Source: Treponema sp.
GTDB taxonomy: Bacteria; Spirochaetota; Spirochaetia; Treponematales; Treponemataceae
Assembly (NCBI GenBank): GCA_017613485.1
Contig: JAGADS010000099.1
Span: forward strand, 1 to 10,355
Reading direction: 5' to 3'
DNA length: 10,355 nucleotides
Positions within the stretch are counted from its first letter, which is position 1; each line of letters begins with the position of its first letter. The notes beneath the pieces were generated by a model. That model did not search any database and had not been told where the DNA came from. It was given only the letters and a program-made list of their open reading frames with translations. This document shows positions 1-6,397 of this stretch, one piece after another. Made by a program: the position numbers and the translations under genes.

Positions 1-1
1 C

Positions 2-304
2 ACCACACTCTTTGACAGCTGCATGGCATTCGTAGACAAAACCGAGGAAACCGTAACAGGCTGGGCAAAAGTCAAGTTATGCAAGGGAGCCATCAGAGGC
101 GCAGGCTCATACTCAAAATACAGCCTCTACAACGAGAGCATAGCCAGCTTCAAGACCGGCGACCTGTACGACCACAAAGACGCCCAAGGCTTCATAACAT
201 TGTTCGGTCTTCCACTAAAGGTAAGGGCCATGATGGAGCAGCAAGTCGGCGAAGGTCAGGCAATAGTAGAGAGCAAGGCCTTTAAGAAGAGACCAACCGA
301 GTAA
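2..304 (+). CDS. argG: Argininosuccinate synthase, C-terminal fragment
   Basis: Argininosuccinate synthase is a cytoplasmic enzyme that joins citrulline and aspartate, using ATP, in the penultimate step of arginine biosynthesis. Only about the last 100 residues are present, because the frame is open through the left edge of the window (first full codon at 2). The Met at 23 is internal, not a start. The recognisable part is the family's C-terminal region: a VTGWAKVKLCKG strand, then YSLYNESIASF, then YDHKDAQGFITLFGLPLKV, close to the usual ArgG ending (family knowledge). About 26 further residues follow, ending in KKRPTE, which is somewhat longer than many homologues. The ATP- and citrulline-binding domain would lie outside the window. 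The stop is TAA at 302-304. The gene converges on malQ. Confidence 0.87.
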   Translation, partial: TTLFDSCMAFVDKTEETVTGWAKVKLCKGAIRGAGSYSKYSLYNESIASFKTGDLYDHKDAQGFITLFGLPLKVRAMMEQQVGEGQAIVESKAFKKRPTE

Positions 305-311
305 AAGATGA

Positions 312-345
312 CTATTAAAAGTGAATGTCCCGGTGGGACATTCAC
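312..345 (-). terminator. Probable intrinsic terminator for leftward malQ transcription
   Basis: A perfect 11-bp inverted repeat, GTGAATGTCCC (321-331) and GGGACATTCAC (335-345), encloses a 3-nt loop. Read on the minus strand, the hairpin is followed by TTTTAATAGT (320-311), a short T-tract, so it suits termination of leftward transcripts from malQ about 140 nt beyond the malQ stop. On the plus strand it is followed by CGCCGACTTG with no T-tract, so it is a poor intrinsic terminator for argG. The hairpin is seen directly; the function is inferred. Confidence 0.5.
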
Positions 346-356
346 CGCCGACTTGC

Positions 357-382
357 AGCCCGCTTGTCCCTACAAGCGGGCT
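357..382. repeat. Second perfect hairpin between argG and malQ
   Basis: AGCCCGCTTGT (357-367) and ACAAGCGGGCT (372-382) form a perfect 11-bp stem with a CCCT loop. Neither flank has a T-run, so it is not a classical intrinsic terminator on either strand. It lies 11 bp after the first hairpin and could act with it as a transcript-end structure between two converging genes, protecting or ending the argG mRNA. The role is inferred; the stem is certain. Confidence 0.45.
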
Positions 383-426
383 CATTGCTATATAATAAAC
401 AGTTAGCACGTAAAATGTTGTGTAAA

Positions 427-458
427 GATGGAACCCCGTCGGCGAAGGTCAGGCCATA
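427..458 (+). repeat. Duplicated fragment of the argG 3' end
   Basis: The 17-bp sequence GTCGGCGAAGGTCAGGC occurs inside argG at 245-261 and again here at 438-454. The similarity extends at both sides: GATGGA precedes both copies (232-237 and 427-432, with a 2-nt length difference before the core), and ATA follows after one mismatch. This copy is non-coding, lying between the argG stop and the malQ stop. It looks like a remnant of a short segmental duplication of the argG end, with the two hairpins lying between the copies. Confidence 0.6.
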
Positions 459-484
459 ATGATTTTGTAAATTTTCAGCTATCT

Positions 485-2053
485 TTATTCCTGATTGCGC
501 CTGTAAAGCTTAGAGTACCATGCCAGCTCTGATGCACCGCGTTCGTCCGTGAGGCCGTATGGCATTCTCCAGCTCCAGTTCCCTGCCGCAGTGGACGGTG
601 TGTTCATCCTTGCATCGCTTCCAAGACTGTAAACATCCTGCAGCGGAACAATGCAGATATCCGCGACAGAGGCAAATGCCGCACGTATGAGCGTGTGTGC
701 GACAGTCATATTGTCTATGTCCTCGTAAAGATTAAAATAATTGCAAAGATTTCTCTTGAGCCCGTCTCCGCCTTTTTCAATCCAGCCCATGCTTGTGTCG
801 TTGTCGTGGGTTCCTGTGTAAATGACTGAGTTGGCGTTTGATATGTTGTGGGGTAGGTATGCATTTTCCGCACTGCCTTCTGACCATTCATTTCCGTCAA
901 ATGCAAACTGAAGGATTTTCATCCCGGGGAAGCCCACACTGTCACGGAGCTTTTCTACCGTAGGAGTCAGGACCCCAAGATCCTCTGCTATGATTGGAAG
1001 CTTGCCGAGTTCTTTCTTGATTGTATCGAACAATGCCTTGCCGGGACCTTTTTTCCATACACCGCCTATTGCATTCTCTGCTCCATAGGGAATCTGCCAG
1101 TATTCGTCAAAACCTCGGAAATGGTCAATCCTTACGATGTCAACAAGATTCAGCATGTTCTTGATTCTTGCAATCCACCAGCTGTAGCCGTCTGCTTTCA
1201 TCGCATCCCAGTCGTAAAGAGGGTTTCCCCAGAGCTGACCGGTTTCACTGAAATAATCCGGTGGAACCCCGGCACATGTTTTTTGCTCAAGTTTTTTCAC
1301 ATCAAACTGAAACAGGCTTTGGTTAGACCATAAGTCAGCAGAGTCAGCAGCAACAAAAATCGGAATGTCACCGATAATCTTAATGCCCAGTGAGTTGACG
1401 TATTTTTTTAAGGCTCCCCATTGTTCCCTAAAGAAAAACTGAATGGCCTTTATCTGCTCGATTTCTTCCTCATGCTCTTTATTCCATTTTTCAACGGCTT
1501 CTGCCTTGTGTGCGGCAAGATCCTTTGGCCAGAATTTGTTCCATGTGCTTTCCGGGCCTTCAACTTTTTCTTCCTGGGCCTTGGCATCATAAAAACGCTT
1601 GATGCTCATAAAGCTTGCAAAATTATCCAGCCAGTTCTTGTTGTCCTCTTTAAAATGCTCGAAACGCAGATAATCCTTTCTCTTTACATTGCGCAAAAAG
1701 TAGGATGCACATGAATAAAGGACAGGCGTTTTCCACCAGACAACCGATCCAAAATCAACTGGACCTTCTTCCTTGATGTAGTCTGCAACCGTGATATCCG
1801 CTGCATCTGCCCATCCACGCTCAACAAGGTCATCCAGATCAATCAAAAGGGGATTGCCGGCAAATGTAGAGAAGCTTGCATAGGGACTGTCACCGTAGCC
1901 CGTAGGTCCCAGCGGCAGCACCTGCCATAAAGTCTGATTTCCCTTTTTAAGCCAGTCAGCAAAAGCATAGGCCTCTTTACCCAAAGTTCCAATACCTTCT
2001 TTTCCCGGAAGTGACGTCAAATGCAGCAAAACACCGCTTTTTCTTTTACTCAT
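485..2053 (-). CDS. malQ: 4-alpha-glucanotransferase (amylomaltase)
   Basis: This is a 522-residue GH77 enzyme that transfers alpha-1,4-glucan segments between maltodextrins (disproportionation) in the cytoplasm, feeding maltose, maltodextrin or glycogen metabolism. Family motifs are clear: GVLLHLTSLPG near residue 7, LPLGPTGYGDSPYAS at 46-60, AGVPPDYFSETGQLWGNPLYDW at about 261-282 (substrate-binding loop), RIDHFRGF with the expected nucleophile Asp310, IIAEDLG with the expected acid/base Glu357, and GTHDND with the stabilising Asp417. The length is close to the usual ~500 residues, so the gene appears intact. The start at 2053 (ATG) has GAGG seven bases upstream. It is monocistronic as far as visible, divergent from the bPH-domain gene and convergent with argG. 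The identification is firm; the physiological substrate is inferred. Confidence 0.96.
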   Translation of the reverse strand: MSKRKSGVLLHLTSLPGKEGIGTLGKEAYAFADWLKKGNQTLWQVLPLGPTGYGDSPYASFSTFAGNPLLIDLDDLVERGWADAADITVADYIKEEGPVDFGSVVWWKTPVLYSCASYFLRNVKRKDYLRFEHFKEDNKNWLDNFASFMSIKRFYDAKAQEEKVEGPESTWNKFWPKDLAAHKAEAVEKWNKEHEEEIEQIKAIQFFFREQWGALKKYVNSLGIKIIGDIPIFVAADSADLWSNQSLFQFDVKKLEQKTCAGVPPDYFSETGQLWGNPLYDWDAMKADGYSWWIARIKNMLNLVDIVRIDHFRGFDEYWQIPYGAENAIGGVWKKGPGKALFDTIKKELGKLPIIAEDLGVLTPTVEKLRDSVGFPGMKILQFAFDGNEWSEGSAENAYLPHNISNANSVIYTGTHDNDTSMGWIEKGGDGLKRNLCNYFNLYEDIDNMTVAHTLIRAAFASVADICIVPLQDVYSLGSDARMNTPSTAAGNWSWRMPYGLTDERGASELAWYSKLYRRNQE

Positions 2054-2072
2054 GTTTAACCTCGATTTATAT

Positions 2073-2101
2073 ATGATAGCATGATTTCAGCGGAAAATCT
2101 A
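2073..2101 (-). promoter_or_regulatory. Candidate malQ promoter
   Basis: On the minus strand TATCAT (2078-2073) is preceded by TGC (2081-2079), giving an extended -10 of the TGnTATAAT type. A weak -35, TAGATT (2101-2096), lies 17 bp upstream. Initiation near 2066 would give a leader of only about a dozen bases carrying the GAGG ribosome site. The -35 is poor, so the assignment rests on the extended -10 and its position. Confidence 0.4.
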
Positions 2102-2126
2102 CATTTTTTGGAGTATTATTGATAAT
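2098..2126 (+). promoter_or_regulatory. Candidate promoter of the bPH-MORN gene pair
   Basis: TCTACA (2098-2103, four of six to the -35 consensus) and GATAAT (2121-2126, five of six to the -10) are separated by 17 bp. Initiation would fall near 2133, about 25 nt ahead of the ATG at 2158. A second GATAAT directly follows at 2127-2132. The -35 half overlaps the malQ promoter candidate on the other strand, so the divergent promoters may interfere. Confidence 0.4.
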
Positions 2127-2139
2127 GATAATCAAGAAA
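2121..2139 (+). promoter_or_regulatory. Fur-box-like sequence
   Basis: GATAATGATAATCAAGAAA matches the classical 19-bp Fur box (GATAATGATAATCATTATC) at 15 of 19 positions, with the first 14 contiguous; the right half is degraded. It overlaps the -10 and probable start point of the rightward promoter, where a repressor would act. In an AT-rich intergenic region a chance match is possible, and treponemal metal regulators may recognise other sequences. Confidence 0.3.
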
Positions 2140-2157
2140 TAATGCAAGGAGAAGAAG

Positions 2158-2541
2158 ATGATTAACTTCAACAAGAATTCAGTTTTCAATTTAAAGCCGA
2201 TTGAGCTGTCCGAGGTAAGACCCGATGTCAGGGAGCTTTTTGTTGACGGAGAGGAGATAATCGAGGCATTCAAGACAGTGCGCGATCAGGTTATCTTTAC
2301 GAACAAGAGGATTGTTTCAATTGATGTGCAGGGAATCACAGGAAAAAGAAAATCCTATTCAACGCTGCCATATTCCACCATTCAGTTTTTTGAGGTGCAG
2401 ACACAGGGATTTTTAGAGATTTTTCCTGATTCAGAGCTTTTCATTCAGTATGCAAACGGCTTTACCGCACAGTTTGAGTTCAAGGGGCAAGTTGACATCC
2501 GCAGAATCGGTAAGATAATCTCCACTTTTGTTTTGTGCTAA
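2158..2541 (+). CDS. Bacterial PH-domain protein (YvbH/bPH_1-like)
   Basis: This 127-residue soluble protein has no signal peptide or membrane segment. The central stretch (about residues 38-70), with IFTNKRIVSIDVQGITGKRKSY followed by LPYSTIQFFEVQ, is the pattern I associate with the bacterial Pleckstrin-homology-like family (bPH_1, YvbH type): a TNKR beta-hairpin, a GITGKK turn and an (I/L)PYxxI strand. The domain fills most of the protein, so it is probably a single bPH domain with a short N-terminal lead. The molecular function of this family is poorly known. The start is supported by AAGGAG (2146-2151) six bases before the ATG. The MORN gene follows after 42 bp with its own ribosome site, suggesting co-transcription. 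Confidence 0.8.
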   Translation: MINFNKNSVFNLKPIELSEVRPDVRELFVDGEEIIEAFKTVRDQVIFTNKRIVSIDVQGITGKRKSYSTLPYSTIQFFEVQTQGFLEIFPDSELFIQYANGFTAQFEFKGQVDIRRIGKIISTFVLC

Positions 2542-2583
2542 AAGCATAGAAGAATACCAGAACCAATTATTTGGAGAATAAAA

Positions 2584-3327
2584 ATGAAAAGAATTGCTCT
2601 TGTAGGTCTTGTCCTTAACCTTTGTTTTGCATATGCAGAGGTTGTTGAGCTGCCAGATGGAACAGTGTATGAGGGACCAATTGTAAATGGTCTTTTTAAT
2701 GGTGCTGGAATTCAAAAAAGAAATGATGAGGTTTTATACGAAGGAGAATTCAAGGATGGTGCCTATGAGGGAATAGGAAAACTTACGACACAAGCTTATG
2801 AATATGAAGGCTCATTTAAAAATGGAGTTATAGACGGCAAGGGAAAAATATCTTATTCCAATAAAATTTTCTATGAGGGTGATTTCAAGAATGGCCTCTA
2901 TGACGGTAAAGGCGAATTAAAAGATTTGATTGGAAATGTCTATACAGGTGAGTTTAAAAACAACTTGAAAAACGGAAAGGGAATTCAAAAGTATTCCAAT
3001 GGTGATACATATGAAGGTGACTTCGTAAATGACATGATGGATGGAAAGGGTGTATATGAATATTCCGATGGCAGCAGATACGAAGGGGGATTCCACAGAA
3101 ACAACTTTTTGGGAGAAGGTGTATTTACCTATTCTGATGGAATAATTAAAAAAGGCAAGTTTGTAGATGGCAAAATGATTAATGAAAACTCCATAAAGAT
3201 CATGCGTTTTGTTACCAGCGGTTATTTTTTGATTTTATTCATATCAATTCTTTTGAATGTATTTTTGTTCATGAGATTAAAAAAGATAAAGAGATTTGCT
3301 CAAAAAGATTTAAATCAATCTGAATGA
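2584..3327 (+). CDS. Exported MORN-repeat protein with C-terminal membrane anchor
   Basis: This 247-residue protein has an N-terminal hydrophobic signal (residues 1-18, likely signal-peptidase I site AYA|E). Seven near-perfect 22-23-residue MORN repeats follow, starting at about residues 29, 52, 74, 97, 120, 143 and 166 with the pattern YEGxFKNGxxxGKGxxxYSNG, and a partial eighth at 189-198. One hydrophobic helix lies at about 211-231, followed by a basic tail (RLKKIKRF). By the positive-inside rule the repeats face the periplasm and the tail the cytoplasm. MORN repeats form beta-hairpin rods involved in membrane or protein contacts; no specific function can be read here. GGAGA (2573-2577) precedes the ATG by six bases. 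Codons are visibly more A/T-rich than in uvrA next door, which may reflect lower expression or later acquisition. Confidence 0.87.
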   Translation: MKRIALVGLVLNLCFAYAEVVELPDGTVYEGPIVNGLFNGAGIQKRNDEVLYEGEFKDGAYEGIGKLTTQAYEYEGSFKNGVIDGKGKISYSNKIFYEGDFKNGLYDGKGELKDLIGNVYTGEFKNNLKNGKGIQKYSNGDTYEGDFVNDMMDGKGVYEYSDGSRYEGGFHRNNFLGEGVFTYSDGIIKKGKFVDGKMINENSIKIMRFVTSGYFLILFISILLNVFLFMRLKKIKRFAQKDLNQSE

Positions 3328-3370
3328 AAAATCTCTGCTGCTTGACATGGACTGCTTCTCTTTATTTGGA

Positions 3371-3413
3371 AACAGGGAGATTGCATTGTAATCATGCATT
3401 CCTTTGCCCTGTT
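3371..3413. repeat. Nested inverted repeats upstream of uvrA
   Basis: AACAGGG (3371-3377) is perfectly complementary to CCCTGTT (3407-3413). Inside it, TGCAT (3382-3386) pairs with ATGCA (3394-3398). The right arm abuts TATAAA (3415-3420), a possible -10 for uvrA without a convincing -35 at standard spacing. The structure could be an operator over the uvrA promoter, a leader stem, or a weak transcript end for the MORN gene; no T-run follows directly. A perfect TTGACA sits at 3342-3347, but nothing like a good -10 lies 16-18 bp after it. Confidence 0.4.
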
Positions 3414-3448
3414 GTATAAAGTTCATTTTTGGAATAAAATGAAATATT

Positions 3449-6397
3449 ATGAGTTCAAAGAAGGAAAAGACCGTTTTCCCGGTTGAAGAGGGCGAAAAGA
3501 TTGTCATACAGGGTGCCAGGGAGCACAACCTCAAGAACATAAATGTGGAGCTTCCCCGAAACAAGCTTGTCGTCATAAGCGGAATATCCGGTTCCGGCAA
3601 ATCTTCGCTGGCATTCGACACTCTTTTTGCAGAGGGCCAGAGACGATACATGGAAAGCCTTTCCTCATATGCAAGGCAGTTCCTTGGACGAATGGATAAA
3701 CCTGACGTTGACATGATCTCAGGTCTTTCTCCGGCAATTTCAATTGAACAGAAAACAACTCATAAAAATCCACGCTCAACTGTGGGAACCGTAACCGAAA
3801 TATATGATTATTACCGTCTCCTTTTTGCAAGGATAGGCCACGCTCATTGTCCTAACTGCGGCAGGGAAATCAAGGAACAGTCAATCGACCAGATAATCGA
3901 CACTATACTCAGCTGGACACCAGGAACCAAGCTTACAATTATCTCTCCTGTAATCCGTGGGAAAAAAGGTGAGCACCAGAAGATAATCGATGACGCAAAA
4001 AAAGCAGGTTTTGTCCGTGCAAGAATCGACGGCCTCATGGTGGAGCTGGAGGATTCAATCAAGCTGGACAAGCAGAAAAAGCACACGATAGAAATTGTTG
4101 TTGACCGCATTGTCATAAAGGATGACATAAGAAAAAGACTTGCAGATTCAGTAGAGACAGCACTCAAGGCATCGAACGGAATCATCACCGTTTTGCGCCG
4201 TGTAAACAAAGAGGATGAGTCTTATGCGGCAGTAACTGCTGAACTTGATGCAAAGGGAAGAAGCTACGACCGTGATGCCCCCTATATCGAGGAGGAGGTT
4301 TTCTTCAGCCAGAAGAATGCATGTCCTGACTGCGGTATCTCAATTCCAGAATTGCAACCTAGACTTTTCAGCTTCAACAATCCCTTTGGTGCATGTCCTG
4401 ACTGTACAGGCCTCGGCGAGAAGATGGACTTTGACATGGACCTGATCATGCCGGATTCAAGCCTGTCGTTCAATGAAGGTGCCCTTGTTCCCTATAACCC
4501 GGAGAGCGCGTGGAATCATGCCCAGTTTTCTGCAATAGCGGATGCGGCAGGTTTTTCCCTTGATACTCCGATAAAAGAATTGAACAAAAAGCAGCGTGAC
4601 TATATATGGAACGGTGATGAGACAAAAATCCTTCGTTGGGTTTATCACAAGCAGAGCGGAGAAGGCCAGAGCACGTACAACCGTCCATGGATTGGTGTTA
4701 TGGCGGATATGAGGCGGCGCTACAACGAGGCATGGGGGGATTCTGGAAGGGAATCTCTTGAAAAATACATGTCCCACAGTGAATGCTCGTCATGTCATGG
4801 AAAAAGGCTTCGGCCCGAGGCTTTGTGTGTGACAGTCGGTGGAAAGAACATCTGGGATCTTACAGGTTTCTCTGTCCTTGAGACAATTGAATTTTTTGAA
4901 AAACTTGAGCTTACAGAAACCGAGGCAAAAATAGCGGCCCAGATCCTAAAGGAAATAAAAGCACGTCTTAGTTTCTTGAAGAACGTCGGACTTGAATATC
5001 TTACTCTTGAGCGTTCTGCTGCAACACTCAGCGGCGGGGAGGCTCAGAGAATCAGGCTTTCAACACAGATTGGAAGCGGCCTTACAGGAGTCATGTATGT
5101 ACTTGACGAGCCTTCGATCGGACTTCATCAGAGGGACAACCAGCGCCTTATAAACAGCCTTACATATCTCCGTGACCTTGGAAATACCGTTATCGTAGTT
5201 GAGCATGACGAGCAGACTTTGCGTACTGCAGATTATCTCATAGACATAGGCCCTGGTGCGGGTGTTCATGGCGGACAGGTTATGGCATGCGGAACCCCGG
5301 AGCAGGTCATGACAGTAAAGCAGAGCGTTACAGGCCAGTATCTTGCGGGTAAAATCACCATGCCTGTTCCACAGTCACGCAGAAAGGGTAACGGTCAGGT
5401 CATTCAGATTCTTGGTGCAAAGGAGCACAACCTCAAGGACATAGACGTAACGATTCCTCTGGGGACATTCACATGCATTACAGGTGTGTCGGGCAGCGGT
5501 AAATCAACCCTGCTCAATGACGTGTTCTTCCCGGCCGCAAGCAATGCAGTCATGCGCACGGAATACCCTTCAGACGGCTACAAGAAAATTACCGGGCTTG
5601 AGAACATAGACAAGGTCATCAACATAGACCAGAGCCCCATCGGACGTACTCCACGCTCAAATCCTGTCACTTACATAGGTGTGTTCGACAAAATCCGCGA
5701 GCTTTATGCCTCACTTCCTGAATCCAAGGCGAGAGGCTACAAGAACGGCAGGTTCAGCTTTAACGTAAAGGGCGGACGCTGCGAGAACTGCCAGGGGGCA
5801 GGTACAATCACAATCGAGATGAACTTTCTTCCCGACGTCTTCATTCAGTGTGACGTTTGCCATGGAAAAAGGTTCAATCAGGAGACTCTGGACGTGCTGT
5901 ACAAGGGAAAGACAATCAGCGATGTACTTGACATGACCATAGAGGATGCGGCAGACTTTTTCGTCTCAATTCCACACATAGCGCGTAAGCTCCAGACCTT
6001 AAAGGATGTGGGCCTGGGGTATATTCAGCTTGGACAGAATGCCCTTACACTAAGCGGAGGAGAGGCGCAGCGTGTAAAGCTTGCATCTGAGCTTTCAAGA
6101 CCCTCAACTGGTAAGACACTCTATATTCTTGATGAGCCTACCACAGGACTCCATTTTGTTGATATAAAACAGCTTATGGGAGTAATTCAAAAGCTAGTGG
6201 ACAAGGGCAACACAGTTGTGATGATAGAGCATAACCTTGACGTTATCTGTCAGGCTGATTACATAATAGATCTTGGACCAGAGGGCGGTTATAACGGCGG
6301 AACTGTAGTTGCAACAGGAACTCCTGAGCAGGTTGCGAAAAACAAAAAAAGCTATACGGGACATTTTGTAAAAGAAATGCTGGAGCGACATGAATAA
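3449..6397 (+). CDS. uvrA: UvrABC excinuclease subunit A
   Basis: UvrA is the damage-sensing ATPase of nucleotide excision repair; as a dimer it scans DNA, loads UvrB and leaves. At 982 residues this is slightly longer than the usual ~940-960. It is a tandem ABC ATPase: Walker A GISGSGKS at about 45-52 and GVSGSGKS at about 679; signatures LSGGE at 527-531 and 868-872; Walker B LDEP with D553/E554 and D895/E896. Zinc-site CxxC pairs are present: C292/C295 with C316/C319, C446/C449, and C778/C781 with C801/C804; an extra CPNC is at 134-137. All key residues are present, so it should be functional. The ATG at 3449 is the only reasonable start (a stop lies in frame at 3440), but its ribosome site is weak: the nearest GGA is about 15 bases away. 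It overlaps lptD by 8 bp. Confidence 0.98.
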   Translation: MSSKKEKTVFPVEEGEKIVIQGAREHNLKNINVELPRNKLVVISGISGSGKSSLAFDTLFAEGQRRYMESLSSYARQFLGRMDKPDVDMISGLSPAISIEQKTTHKNPRSTVGTVTEIYDYYRLLFARIGHAHCPNCGREIKEQSIDQIIDTILSWTPGTKLTIISPVIRGKKGEHQKIIDDAKKAGFVRARIDGLMVELEDSIKLDKQKKHTIEIVVDRIVIKDDIRKRLADSVETALKASNGIITVLRRVNKEDESYAAVTAELDAKGRSYDRDAPYIEEEVFFSQKNACPDCGISIPELQPRLFSFNNPFGACPDCTGLGEKMDFDMDLIMPDSSLSFNEGALVPYNPESAWNHAQFSAIADAAGFSLDTPIKELNKKQRDYIWNGDETKILRWVYHKQSGEGQSTYNRPWIGVMADMRRRYNEAWGDSGRESLEKYMSHSECSSCHGKRLRPEALCVTVGGKNIWDLTGFSVLETIEFFEKLELTETEAKIAAQILKEIKARLSFLKNVGLEYLTLERSAATLSGGEAQRIRLSTQIGSGLTGVMYVLDEPSIGLHQRDNQRLINSLTYLRDLGNTVIVVEHDEQTLRTADYLIDIGPGAGVHGGQVMACGTPEQVMTVKQSVTGQYLAGKITMPVPQSRRKGNGQVIQILGAKEHNLKDIDVTIPLGTFTCITGVSGSGKSTLLNDVFFPAASNAVMRTEYPSDGYKKITGLENIDKVINIDQSPIGRTPRSNPVTYIGVFDKIRELYASLPESKARGYKNGRFSFNVKGGRCENCQGAGTITIEMNFLPDVFIQCDVCHGKRFNQETLDVLYKGKTISDVLDMTIEDAADFFVSIPHIARKLQTLKDVGLGYIQLGQNALTLSGGEAQRVKLASELSRPSTGKTLYILDEPTTGLHFVDIKQLMGVIQKLVDKGNTVVMIEHNLDVICQADYIIDLGPEGGYNGGTVVATGTPEQVAKNKKSYTGHFVKEMLERHE

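Noticed and set aside
215..409. 64-residue leftward reading frame over the argG end and hairpins
   Set aside because: It lies antisense to a firmly identified argG end, has no ribosome site and reads through the hairpins; it is a shadow frame.
2067..2273. 68-residue leftward frame between malQ and the bPH gene
   Set aside because: It runs antisense through the bPH gene start and both promoters, with no recognisable protein pattern.
2584..2640. Lipoprotein signal (LNLC) in the MORN protein
   Set aside because: The -1 residue is Leu, which does not fit a lipobox even by loose spirochaetal rules, whereas AYA|E is a good signal-peptidase I site.
3342..3368. uvrA promoter built on the perfect TTGACA at 3342
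   Set aside because: The best -10 candidate (TATTTG) is only 15 bp away and matches at three positions; no acceptable -10 at 16-18 bp.
3310..3714. 134-residue leftward frame at the uvrA start
   Set aside because: It is antisense to the conserved UvrA Walker A region, so its length is explained by uvrA codon bias.
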